This document shows positions 8,147 to 15,352 of a stretch of 17,169 nt of DNA, in pieces. Each line of letters opens with the position of its first letter. Positions within the stretch are counted from its first letter, which is position 1. The stretch is taken from the NCBI GenBank assembly GCA_012522165.1, contig JAAYKZ010000023.1:1-17169 (forward strand), read 5' to 3'. A program made the translations under genes and the position numbers. The stretch is from Clostridiales bacterium (lineage in GTDB: Bacteria; Bacillota; Clostridia; Caldicoprobacterales; UBA3941). Under the pieces are notes generated by a model. The model worked only from the letters and a program-made list of their open reading frames with translations, was not told the DNA's origin and made no database searches.

Positions 8147-8172
8147 TTTATCCTAGATAAACTAGTAGGAAT
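8136..8172 (+). terminator. Long perfect hairpin overlapping the esterase stop codon
   Basis: A perfect 17-bp inverted repeat, ATTCCTACTAGTTTATC (8136-8152) and GATAAACTAGTAGGAAT (8156-8172), with a 3-base loop, followed by an AT-rich tract containing CTTTTTT-like stretches (8187-8200). The stop codon TAG (8144-8146) lies inside the 5' arm, so the last three codons form part of the stem. It probably ends or protects the esterase transcript, although the stem is AT-rich and the U-tract is not immediately adjacent. Confidence 0.6.
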
Positions 8173-8229
8173 ATTTCATATCTACTCTTTATATCTTTTT
8201 TGATTGCATGTGTCACAAGTAATAATTCT

Positions 8230-8283
8230 TATAATTAAATACGATACTAGTAGGATATCGATACCATATAAATACGATATAGT
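8230..8283 (+). promoter_or_regulatory. MATE leader: -10 box with repeated CG-centred operator-like elements
   Basis: TATAAT (8230-8235) is followed by TTAAATACGATACTAG (8235-8250), a middle element with ATATCGATA (8255-8263) and ATAAATACGATATAGT (8268-8283). The 10-mer AAATACGATA is repeated exactly at 8237-8246 and 8270-8279, 33 bases apart, about three helical turns. The last element shares ACGATATAG with operator copy C before the carboxylesterase. No strong -35 is visible (TTGCAT at 8204 is too far away). It reads as a repressor-controlled leader just before the RBS AAAGGA (8284-8289). Confidence 0.45.
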
Positions 8284-8297
8284 AAAGGAAGACCTCT

Positions 8298-9644
8298 ATG
8301 CAAGTATTTGTTAAAGACAAAGAATTCTACAAAAAAATAGCAACCATTGCAATCCCTGTAACCTTGCAAAGTCTTATTAATATAGGAATAAACATGGCAG
8401 ATACTATTATGCTAGGATACTTTGGAGAAAGTCAATTGTCGGCCTCTTCTTTGGCCAATCAGTTTTTAAGCCTTTTCCATATCCTGTGTATGGGTATAGG
8501 CGGTGGGGCAGCTGTTATGACTGCACAATACTGGGGAAAAGAGGACATATTGTCATTAAAAAAAGTTATAACCTTGATGCATCGAGTTATTTTTACTGTA
8601 GCAGTTTTTTTTACGATAATTACTTTATTTTTTCCCGGGCAAATTATGAGTATTTATACACCGAGTCCCGAATTAATTGAAAAAGGCAAGGAGTATTTCT
8701 CCTATATGGCATTTACTTATATTTTTTTAGGCTTATCCTTAACCAGTACCATAGTGCTTCGCAGCTTTGGTGCAGTGAATATACCCCTTTACAGCTCCCT
8801 TGTTAGCTTGATTATCAACGTCTTTTTAAATTGGATATTTATATTTGGAAAGTTGGGAGCACCCCGTATGGAAATAGCAGGAGCTGCTTTGGCTACATTA
8901 ATTTCCCGGATCTTTGAATTTGCTTTTATATGTGGTTATCTTTTCTTCTTTGATAATAAGGTAAAATATCGAATAAAGGATATTACAATGCAATGTAAAA
9001 GCATTATAAGTGAATATTTCACATATAGTGTACCAGTTATAATCAGTGATATGCTCCTTGCACTTGGAAATAACGCTGTGGCAATTGTAATGGGGCGTAT
9101 AGGTTCTAATTTTGTGTCAGCTAATGCTATTGCAAGCGTTACAGTTCATTTCACTACTGTTGCCAATCATGGTCTGGCTAATGCCAGCGGTATCATTACA
9201 GGAAACACCTTGGGTGAAGGTGATGAAGATAAAGCCTACAGACAGGGTGTAACCTTTTTTGTCCTTAGTGGAATAATTGGCTGTATTGCTTCGATCATTA
9301 TTATGATAATAAGCCCTTATGTAATAGGATTGTATAATATAACCAGTGAGACTGTAGCCATTGCTAAAGAATTGATGATGGCTGTAGCAGTTAATGTAAT
9401 ATTTGCCTCAATCGCATCAGTTATGACCAAGGGAGTTCTTCGTGGTGGCGGAGATACTAGATTTCTTATGGTGGCAGATATTCTTTTTCTTTGGATTGCC
9501 TCTGTACCCCTTGGCATTTTAGCAGGCCTAGTATTTCGCTTGTCCCCATTTGTTATTTATACTGCCCTAAGGATTGACGCAGTTATTAAATCCTTGTGGT
9601 GTATTAAGCGATTAGTATCAAGAAAGTGGCTTAGAAGGATATAA
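8298..9644 (+). CDS. MATE-family efflux transporter (DinF/NorM-like)
   Basis: A 448-residue integral membrane protein with about 12 hydrophobic helices in two MatE-type halves. Recognisable family features are the helix-1 segment with NMADTIMLG, the GGGAAVMTAQYWGKED segment after helix 2, GAPRMEIAGAALAT near residue 190, and LRGGGDTRF near residue 400, the last being typical of the family's second half. These pumps export organic cations, drugs or aromatic compounds using a Na+ or H+ gradient. The ATG at 8298 follows AAAGGA with an eight-base gap. The gene appears to be a single transcription unit with a leader of repeated operator-like elements. It sits between two esterase genes that carry the related operator motif, so a role in exporting a product or co-substrate of ester breakdown is plausible but unproven; it could equally be a general drug pump. 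Confidence 0.9.
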   Translation: MQVFVKDKEFYKKIATIAIPVTLQSLINIGINMADTIMLGYFGESQLSASSLANQFLSLFHILCMGIGGGAAVMTAQYWGKEDILSLKKVITLMHRVIFTVAVFFTIITLFFPGQIMSIYTPSPELIEKGKEYFSYMAFTYIFLGLSLTSTIVLRSFGAVNIPLYSSLVSLIINVFLNWIFIFGKLGAPRMEIAGAALATLISRIFEFAFICGYLFFFDNKVKYRIKDITMQCKSIISEYFTYSVPVIISDMLLALGNNAVAIVMGRIGSNFVSANAIASVTVHFTTVANHGLANASGIITGNTLGEGDEDKAYRQGVTFFVLSGIIGCIASIIIMIISPYVIGLYNITSETVAIAKELMMAVAVNVIFASIASVMTKGVLRGGGDTRFLMVADILFLWIASVPLGILAGLVFRLSPFVIYTALRIDAVIKSLWCIKRLVSRKWLRRI

Positions 9645-9694
9645 AAAAGTATTAGCTTAAGAAGTGGAAAAGTTCAGGATATTCAAAAAGCAGC

Positions 9695-9723
9695 TTGACA
9701 AATATTGTATTTTATAGTATTTT
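9695..9723 (+). promoter_or_regulatory. Promoter for the type-B carboxylesterase
   Basis: A perfect TTGACA (9695-9700), a 17-base spacer and a weak -10 TATTTT (9718-9723). The arrangement (promoter, then CG-centred operator 11 bases further on, then a leader inverted repeat) parallels the promoters before the two-domain esterase and the solute-binding protein. Confidence 0.55.
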
Positions 9724-9734
9724 TATTATATATT

Positions 9735-9750
9735 ACTAAAACGATATAGC
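9735..9750 (+). promoter_or_regulatory. Putative LacI/GalR-type operator, copy C
   Basis: ACTAAAACGATATAGC differs from copy D (GCTAAAACGTAATAGC) at three positions and has the central CG and flanking half-sites expected of LacI/GalR-family operators. It lies immediately downstream of the -10 region. Confidence 0.55.
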
Positions 9751-9773
9751 AAAATTATAAATTTTGCTATATC
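9743..9773. repeat. Perfect 14-bp inverted repeat in the carboxylesterase leader
   Basis: GATATAGCAAAATT (9743-9756) and AATTTTGCTATATC (9760-9773) are exact reverse complements around a 3-base loop (ATA). The left arm includes the right half of operator copy C, so the right arm gives an extra, mirrored half-site. In RNA it would form a short AU-rich hairpin about 60 bases before the start codon, followed by a U-rich stretch. It could be an extended operator, an mRNA-stability stem or a weak attenuator. Confidence 0.6.
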
Positions 9774-9835
9774 AGAATTTTATTTATCATTTGATAATAA
9801 GAATAATATAGGACAAGAGAAAGGAGAGACCAACT

Positions 9836-11362
9836 ATGCTGAGAAAAGTAAAGGTTGAAAACGGTGTAGTTCAGGGTTTACCGGCTGCTGATCCTCGTAT
9901 AACTAGCTTTAAGGGTATACCTTTTGCTGCACCACCAGTAGGGGAAAATCGTTGGCGCCCACCTCAACCAGCAAAAGATTGGGATGGGGTATTAAAGGCC
10001 TATGAATTTGCACCAATATCCATGCAGGCTACTCCAGGTCTTGATAAGGACAATATATATACTAGGGAGTGGCATGTTGATCCAGAGATTCCCATGGATG
10101 AGGATTGCCTTTATTTAAACATTTGGACGCCAGCAAAAAGCCCAGATGAAAAACTGCCAGTATTTGTTTGGTTTTTCGGTGGCGGACTCCAGGTAGGTTA
10201 TACCTCTGAGATGGAGTTTGACGGTGAACGCATTGCACGTAGGGGCATAGTTGTTGTAACGGTAAACTATCGTTTGAATGTTTTTGGATTCTTATGTCAT
10301 CCTGAAATTACAGCGGAATCGCCTGAAGCACCTGCTAATTTCGGACATTTAGATCAGCAGGCTGGAATTCGCTGGGTTAAACGTAATATTGCTGCTTTTG
10401 GTGGTGATCCTGACAACATTACCATTGGAGGACAATCAGCAGGTGGCGGAAGTGTATTGAGCCAACTTGTATCTCCTCAAAATGAAGGTCTTTTCCAGAA
10501 AGCCATTATCCAAAGTGGAATTATCACCATGCCTTACGAGGGAGATCGTAAACCTGGTCCTAGAGCCACTCTTGAGGAAGCAGAACAGGAAGGCATTAAA
10601 TTCTTTGACTTTTTAGGAGTATCATCCCTTGAAGAGGCTCGCAAACTAGATGCCAAATATATCCGGGATAAGGCCCTAGAGTATAAAGGTTTTTGGGGTA
10701 CCGTGATAGACAATAAATTCAACATAGGCGATGGATTTGAACTATTCGTAGATAATAAACGTTTGAATGTACCAGTTCTATTAGGACATACCTCTTCAGA
10801 GTTTATAAGCAGACCAAATGTTAGCACTATTGATGAGTTTAAGAAGATGGCTGTGGATATGTTTGGTGATGATGCTGATGAATATCTCAAGATTTGTGGT
10901 GTAGACTCAGGGGATATGGATGAGGTATTGAAAAATGCATCAGTAAATAGTATCGAATACGCTATTAGGGTTGTAGGCCAGGCCAATGCTGACACAGGTG
11001 CCAATACTCCCTTGTATTATTACAATTTTGATGTGGAAATACCAGGATGGGATAATCCAGGAGCATTCCATTCTGTAGATCTATGGTTCACCTTTGAGAC
11101 CCTTGCTAAATGTTGGAGACCATTTGTAGGTAAGCATTACGATATCGCGCGTCAGATATGCAACTACTGGTCTAACTTCATCAGATCCGGAGATCCTAAT
11201 GGTAAAGATGTAACAGGAGAGGATATGCCCAAGTGGGATGTTTATACTCCAGAAGCTCCATATGGAATGTTATTTAGAGACAAATCTGAGTTTGTAAAAG
11301 AGGAGCCTAGTGCTCTTGTGAAGTTCCTTGTTAAGCAATATTTTAAGAGAAGGGAAAAATAG
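9836..11362 (+). CDS. Type-B carboxylesterase (CE10/para-nitrobenzyl esterase-like)
   Basis: A 508-residue carboxylesterase of the ESTHER block C/COesterase family, close to the usual bacterial length of about 490-510. Family signatures are EDCLYLNIWTP (89-99), the oxyanion-hole glycines FFGGGLQVG (113-121), ANFGHLDQQAGIRWVKRNIAAFGGDP and the elbow GGQSAGG with Ser201. The triad is completed by Glu322 (HTSSEF) and His412 (AFHSVDLWF). It has no signal peptide, so it should hydrolyse carboxylic esters in the cytoplasm; aryl, feruloyl or simple alkyl esters are all possible for this broad family. The start is supported by AAGGAGAG at 9821-9828. It has its own TTGACA promoter and operator copy C. 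No clear terminator separates it from the solute-binding-protein gene, so read-through into the transport operon is possible. Confidence 0.9.
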   Translation: MLRKVKVENGVVQGLPAADPRITSFKGIPFAAPPVGENRWRPPQPAKDWDGVLKAYEFAPISMQATPGLDKDNIYTREWHVDPEIPMDEDCLYLNIWTPAKSPDEKLPVFVWFFGGGLQVGYTSEMEFDGERIARRGIVVVTVNYRLNVFGFLCHPEITAESPEAPANFGHLDQQAGIRWVKRNIAAFGGDPDNITIGGQSAGGGSVLSQLVSPQNEGLFQKAIIQSGIITMPYEGDRKPGPRATLEEAEQEGIKFFDFLGVSSLEEARKLDAKYIRDKALEYKGFWGTVIDNKFNIGDGFELFVDNKRLNVPVLLGHTSSEFISRPNVSTIDEFKKMAVDMFGDDADEYLKICGVDSGDMDEVLKNASVNSIEYAIRVVGQANADTGANTPLYYYNFDVEIPGWDNPGAFHSVDLWFTFETLAKCWRPFVGKHYDIARQICNYWSNFIRSGDPNGKDVTGEDMPKWDVYTPEAPYGMLFRDKSEFVKEEPSALVKFLVKQYFKRREK

Positions 11363-11378
11363 TATAGCCCAAAATATA

Positions 11379-11408
11379 TTGACAAAAGGAACACTTAAGC
11401 ACTATAAT
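11379..11408 (+). promoter_or_regulatory. Strong promoter for the ABC-transporter operon
   Basis: A perfect TTGACA (11379-11384), an 18-base spacer and a perfect TATAAT (11403-11408); a second TATAAT lies at 11410-11415. It opens the 318-base gap between the carboxylesterase and the solute-binding protein. The rest of that gap holds operator copy D (11417-11432), a mirrored half-site (11454-11460), an inverted repeat (11624-11652) and the RBS AGGAGGG (11667-11673). I see no gene in it and recognise no riboswitch class. The untranslated leader would be about 265 bases. Confidence 0.75.
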
Positions 11409-11416
11409 TTATAATA

Positions 11417-11432
11417 GCTAAAACGTAATAGC
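11417..11432 (+). promoter_or_regulatory. Putative LacI/GalR-type operator, copy D
   Basis: GCTAAAACGTAATAGC is a near-palindrome around CG (outer GCTA/TAGC arms pair perfectly) located directly after the -10 boxes of the transporter promoter. An inverted copy of its right half, TAATAGC to GCTATTA, occurs at 11454-11460, mirroring the arrangement before the carboxylesterase. It is the most symmetrical copy and is the best guide to the consensus. Confidence 0.6.
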
Positions 11433-11623
11433 AAAATATTATGGAATTTGTCAGCTATTAGATATTTGCATTTCTATAGTCTACTTTATAAAGCATTTAA
11501 CACTGAAATTAGTTTACTTTCTTGGTCTTGGCAATAAAAGTAGTTCTGGATGATACAACTATCCCTTGATAATTTGCAGCGAATAGGTGTGACTTCCTAG
11601 GTTTATAGTGCTTTACTCTAACC

Positions 11624-11652
11624 ATTAATCTATTTAATAAAAATAGATTAAT
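11624..11652. repeat. Perfect 12-bp inverted repeat just upstream of the solute-binding protein RBS
   Basis: ATTAATCTATTT (11624-11635) and AAATAGATTAAT (11641-11652) are exact reverse complements around a 5-base loop, ending 14 bases before the AGGAGGG ribosome binding site. It is very AT-rich. It may be a leader hairpin that stabilises the highly expressed lipoprotein mRNA or a binding site for another regulator. Confidence 0.5.
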
Positions 11653-11680
11653 ATAAAAAAATCCATAGGAGGGAAACACT

Positions 11681-13369
11681 ATGAAACCATTTAAAAAATC
11701 AGTATGTCTAATAATAGTCATACTGATGGTCTTGAGTATTGCAGCTTGCGGCAGTAGCTCGACAGACCAGAAAGGCAATGAACAGGTGGATAAGGTAGAT
11801 CAGGGACAGGACGCTGCTAATAATAACGATTCTAAAGAAGATGAAGGCCAAGACGGTGATATTGTTCCACAATCTGATCTATCTAAGCGAGTCACAATAA
11901 CACTTGCATCTATTCAGACTACTGAAGGTTATGACTATACCAGTGGTGACGATTTTGCTAAGTTTTATTCTGAGAAGTTCAACTACGATTTAGAAGTAAC
12001 AGCATTGAACTGGTCAAACTGGCATGAAAGGCTTAACATCTGGATAAACTCTGGTGATATGCCTGATGTATGCGTCTATGATTACAAACACGCAGAGGCA
12101 GCTTCTTATGTAGAACAGGGACTTCTCTACAGGCTTCCAGATGACTGGAAAAATCGCTGGCCCAATGTAGCTAAAGTTTTTGAAGTAACCCAACTTGGAC
12201 CAGAGATGGAAAAAAGATTTGACGGCACCTATTTCCTACCAAGAGCTCGATTCTATAAAAACCTAATAAATGATCCAGACGAGCCAGTACCTGATCATTT
12301 CTCCCTGTATATGCGGAAGGATTGGGCAGAAGCAGTGGATTTCCCAATTAAGAGCACCTATAAAATTTCCGAAGTATTGGAATTTGCTAAGAAAATTAAA
12401 GAAAGCGATCCAGGCAATCTAGGAGATAAACTTATTCCTATAGCTCAAGCACCCAGTAGTGCCGTTAGGCTTTTCGTAGGAAGCAACAGTACCTATTATA
12501 ACGGATTCTATAAAGATAAGGATGGAACTTATAAATGGGGTGCAACCTCTCAAGAGACTTTAGAAGGCTTGAAAATGTACGCTGAAGCATATCAATCTGG
12601 GCTATTAGATCCCGAATTTTACACACTGCAACAAAACGATGATACAAGACAGTTTGACACACAAGGCATTGCAGCATGTAACTTTGGTGAAGCCCCAACA
12701 GCAGCTCTACCTAGAGTATTTATAACCAATTTCCAGGGCAATGTAGGATTGGATCCATTTGAATCAATCAATGTAGCAACAGTATTAGGAGAGGACGGAT
12801 ATTTCCATCAACAAGACCTGATTAACTATTGGGGTACAATTATATTTAGCCCCAATATAGAGGAAGAAAAGTTTGAAAGATGGATGGATGTACTAGAGTT
12901 TAACGCTTCTCAAGATGGTTCAATATTTGCTAGCATGGGTCTAAAAGATGTGGATTGGGAATATGACAGCGAAGGCAATATAGTTTCTCTCCATGATATT
13001 ACCAAACAGCCTCTTGGAGGTCCAGACGGCAAGTATCCATCTATGGGCTATACCTTGGGTGTAATTATCCTACACGATGACTTTGCTTTTGATAATCCAA
13101 ATAATGATGAAAAATTGAGAGAACTATCCAGAGTATTGTATACTGAGAGATGCGAAATAGCCACACCTGACACCTTCACCAAGGTGGACTGGGATTTATT
13201 CTGCTTCGATTCACCCAACATGAGAAAAGTACAGTTTGATTATGATACAGAGCTAACCAACCTTATTACTATGGGTGGAGATATTGAGCAGAATTGGAAA
13301 GATTGGATTGAATCCAAGATGCCCATGATACAGCCGGTGCTTGATGAGTTGAACTCAACTCTTAATTAG
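11681..13369 (+). CDS. Extracellular solute-binding lipoprotein of a CUT1 sugar ABC transporter (LplA/YtcQ-like)
   Basis: A 562-residue substrate-binding protein. The N-terminus is a lipoprotein signal: basic residues at 2-6, a hydrophobic core at 8-20 and the lipobox IAAC with Cys23 as the lipidated residue. It is followed by an acidic, Asn/Asp/Gln-rich linker to about residue 70 that tethers the domain to the membrane. The mature part carries the family-1 pattern WHERLNIWINSGDMPDVCVYD, typical of LplA/YtcQ-type proteins, and the long form (over 500 residues) common among Clostridia and Paenibacillus binding proteins for larger oligosaccharides. It opens an operon with two permeases and a GH51 arabinofuranosidase, so an arabinose-containing oligosaccharide is the inferred ligand. 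Expression should be strong: perfect promoter boxes, consensus RBS at 11667-11673 and a 3' hairpin. Operator copy D suggests repression until the ligand is present. Confidence 0.9.
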   Translation: MKPFKKSVCLIIVILMVLSIAACGSSSTDQKGNEQVDKVDQGQDAANNNDSKEDEGQDGDIVPQSDLSKRVTITLASIQTTEGYDYTSGDDFAKFYSEKFNYDLEVTALNWSNWHERLNIWINSGDMPDVCVYDYKHAEAASYVEQGLLYRLPDDWKNRWPNVAKVFEVTQLGPEMEKRFDGTYFLPRARFYKNLINDPDEPVPDHFSLYMRKDWAEAVDFPIKSTYKISEVLEFAKKIKESDPGNLGDKLIPIAQAPSSAVRLFVGSNSTYYNGFYKDKDGTYKWGATSQETLEGLKMYAEAYQSGLLDPEFYTLQQNDDTRQFDTQGIAACNFGEAPTAALPRVFITNFQGNVGLDPFESINVATVLGEDGYFHQQDLINYWGTIIFSPNIEEEKFERWMDVLEFNASQDGSIFASMGLKDVDWEYDSEGNIVSLHDITKQPLGGPDGKYPSMGYTLGVIILHDDFAFDNPNNDEKLRELSRVLYTERCEIATPDTFTKVDWDLFCFDSPNMRKVQFDYDTELTNLITMGGDIEQNWKDWIESKMPMIQPVLDELNSTLN

Positions 13370-13394
13370 TAAAGGTGTAAATATAAGTTTATAT

Positions 13395-13427
13395 AGCTGC
13401 GGTAAAACCGTCTAATTTACCGCAGCT
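13395..13427 (+). terminator. Hairpin between the binding-protein and permease genes (partial terminator or mRNA 3' stabiliser)
   Basis: A perfect 12-bp inverted repeat, AGCTGCGGTAAA (13395-13406) and TTTACCGCAGCT (13416-13427), with a 9-base loop. It is followed by GTTTAACTTG rather than a clean U-run, so termination is probably partial. Such stems often give more binding protein than permease from one operon. Confidence 0.65.
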
Positions 13428-13486
13428 GTTTAACTTGAAACATTTTAACGGCTAAAAGGTGCTGAAGGGGGGTTTATATTTAGCCT

Positions 13487-14416
13487 ATGGTTAAATCTTT
13501 AGAGAGAGTTAAAAATTTTTTTAAGGACCTATGGAAATGGCGAAACAATTGCATTATGATTTTGCCAGGAGTTGGTTGGTATATCATCTTTGCTTATATA
13601 CCTATATATGGTTTAACTTTGGCGTTTAAAGCATATAGGGCAAATTTAGGAATTTTTAGAAGCCCGTGGGTTGGACTGGAGAATTATGTATATGTTTTTA
13701 GGGATCCGGCTTTTTTGGAGTCTATATGGAGGACCCTATTTATTAATTTTGGTCGCCTTCTTTTCCAGTTTCCATACCCAATTATATTAGCTCTATTATT
13801 AAACGAGCTAAGAATTAACAGATTCAAAAAGGCAATGCAGACCGTCCTTACCTTCCCTCATTTTTTGTCCTGGGTTATTGTAGCTAGTATCATGATTAAT
13901 GTTTTAGGTTCCCAGGGACTAGTGAATAGCCTAATTAAAATATTTGGAGGGGAAGCAGTTAATTTCCTGGGTTCTACAAAATTATTTGTACCACTGCTAT
14001 ATATCACCGAGAATTGGAAATCAGGCGGATGGACGATGATAATATATCTGGCAGCCATATCAGGAATAGACACAGAACAATATGAATCAGCAGAAATTGA
14101 CGGTGCCACCCGCTTGCAGATAATGAGACATATAACACTACCGGGCATAAAAAATACAATTGTGGTCTTATTTATTCTGGCAGTAGGTAATATTATGGTA
14201 CAGGGATTTGATCAGGTCTTTAACCTTAGTAATCCTGCTACTGCCAAGGTGGCTGAGATTCTAGACATGTATATTTATAGGATTACATTTAAAACTGCTG
14301 CAGATTTCTCATTTTCCACTGCAGTTAGCTTGTTTAGATCAGTAATCAACTTTGTTTTATTGTTATCCGCTGATCGGATAACTAAGTGGCTCGGTTCTGA
14401 AGGACTCTTTAGCTAA
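13487..14416 (+). CDS. CUT1 ABC transporter permease (LplB-like)
   Basis: A 309-residue inner-membrane permease with about six hydrophobic helices. The N-terminal LPGVGWYIIFAYIPIYGLTLAFKAY, in segments, matches the LplB/YtcP-type sugar permeases, and WVGLENY follows the first periplasmic loop as usual. The cytoplasmic EAA loop, which docks the ATPase, reads EQYESAEIDGATRLQIMRHI from residue 198 and ends in TLPGI. The start is bounded by an in-frame TAG at 13481-13483, so the ATG at 13487 is the first possible ATG. Its purine-rich RBS AAGGGGGG (13465-13472) is 14 bases away, longer than usual, so translation may be moderate. It works with the next permease and the lipoprotein. No ATPase gene is present, which is common for this class, where an MsmX-type ATPase encoded elsewhere is shared. 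Confidence 0.9.
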   Translation: MVKSLERVKNFFKDLWKWRNNCIMILPGVGWYIIFAYIPIYGLTLAFKAYRANLGIFRSPWVGLENYVYVFRDPAFLESIWRTLFINFGRLLFQFPYPIILALLLNELRINRFKKAMQTVLTFPHFLSWVIVASIMINVLGSQGLVNSLIKIFGGEAVNFLGSTKLFVPLLYITENWKSGGWTMIIYLAAISGIDTEQYESAEIDGATRLQIMRHITLPGIKNTIVVLFILAVGNIMVQGFDQVFNLSNPATAKVAEILDMYIYRITFKTAADFSFSTAVSLFRSVINFVLLLSADRITKWLGSEGLFS

Positions 14417-14452
14417 TACATAGGGCATGTAGGAAATAAAGAGGTGTTTAGT

Positions 14453-15352
14453 ATGAAAAGTTTACAGGTTACTGGAAAAAAACGTAGACTAAGGAATCGA
14501 ATAGAATTATTAGATATTATTATTTTTATTATACTTCTGGCCATTACCCTCGCCATAATACTGCCATTTCTAAACGTACTTGCTATATCCTTTTCAACGC
14601 AAAAGGATTTCATGGATTCCCGGTTTATGCTGATACCCAAAAAAGTGACTTTTGCCAATTATAAGGCCATACTACAAGATGGGCGATTATGGGTTGGTTA
14701 CAGAACAACACTAATATTCTTGATGATAGGAGTTCCGCTTAACTTGTTTTTGACTACCAGTATGGCTTATGGACTTAGTCAGCCAGGCTTTCCGTTGCGT
14801 AAATTTTTTATATACTTCATCATCTTTACCATGATGTTTAATGGCGGTATTATCCCCTTGTATCTGCTAATGAAACAGATAAATTTGATAAATACCATTT
14901 GGTCTGTTATATTAGGAGCGGGGTTAAATTCATTCTATCTTATTATCATGAGAAACTATTTTATGTCGCTGCCCTCATCCTTAGTGGAATCAGCTAGATT
15001 AGATGGGGCAAATGAGTGGCAGATCTTGTTCAGAATCATCATACCCATATCTATGCCTATCATTGCCACTATTACCCTATTCTATTCTGTAGATCGTTGG
15101 AATGAATGGTATTTTGCAATGATATTCATAAGGAAAAATGAACTGGTTTCCTTGCAGCTAGCATTGCGTTCAATTGTTATGGAGGGTCAAGCCAGCCAGC
15201 ATTTTAACTATACTGATGTTAACGCTATAGAATTTTCTGACGGTATGAAGATGGGTGCTGTTCTTTGTACCATGCTACCCATAATGTGTGTATTTCCCTT
15301 TTTACAGAAGCATTTTGTAAAAGGCAGACTACTGGGAGCAATAAAGGCATAG
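14453..15352 (+). CDS. CUT1 ABC transporter permease (YtcP/LplC-like)
   Basis: A 299-residue second permease with about six membrane helices. It has the characteristic PFLNVLAISFS region after helix 1, FNGGIIPLYLLMKQINLIN in the middle, and an EAA loop beginning LPSSLVESARLDGANEWQIL that ends near IIPISMPI. The C-terminus KGRLLGAIKA is the standard ending of the YtcP/LplC group (usually KG...GAVKG). A GTG at 14444 is in frame, but it forms part of the ribosome binding site AAAGAGGTG; the ATG at 14453, six bases behind that site, is the better start. It lies 36 bases after the first permease and pairs with it to form the membrane channel. The substrate follows from the binding protein and is inferred to be an arabinose-containing oligosaccharide. 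Confidence 0.9.
   Translation: MKSLQVTGKKRRLRNRIELLDIIIFIILLAITLAIILPFLNVLAISFSTQKDFMDSRFMLIPKKVTFANYKAILQDGRLWVGYRTTLIFLMIGVPLNLFLTTSMAYGLSQPGFPLRKFFIYFIIFTMMFNGGIIPLYLLMKQINLINTIWSVILGAGLNSFYLIIMRNYFMSLPSSLVESARLDGANEWQILFRIIIPISMPIIATITLFYSVDRWNEWYFAMIFIRKNELVSLQLALRSIVMEGQASQHFNYTDVNAIEFSDGMKMGAVLCTMLPIMCVFPFLQKHFVKGRLLGAIKA

Noticed and set aside
9735..9750. CcpA catabolite-repression (cre) site
   Set aside because: The sites are CG-centred like cre but lack the TGAAA...TTTCA-type outer bases; they fit a different LacI/GalR-family protein better. CcpA binding cannot be excluded without a test.
10534..11004. 156-codon minus-strand open frame inside the carboxylesterase
   Set aside because: Serine/leucine-rich antisense shadow of a clearly conserved coding region, with no family features.
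11509..11778. 89-codon minus-strand open frame across the transporter leader and the start of the binding protein
   Set aside because: It overlaps the lipoprotein signal sequence antisense, has no recognisable domain and no convincing ribosome binding site; it is a chance frame.
13443..13457. TTTTA-ACGGC-TAAAA inverted repeat before the first permease as another operator copy
   Set aside because: The half-sites are in the opposite arrangement to copies B-D (TTTTA first, five-base spacer) and no promoter boxes accompany it.
14444..14452. GTG start adding three residues to the second permease
   Set aside because: The GTG is the end of the AAAGAGGTG ribosome binding site; the ATG at 14453 has proper spacing.
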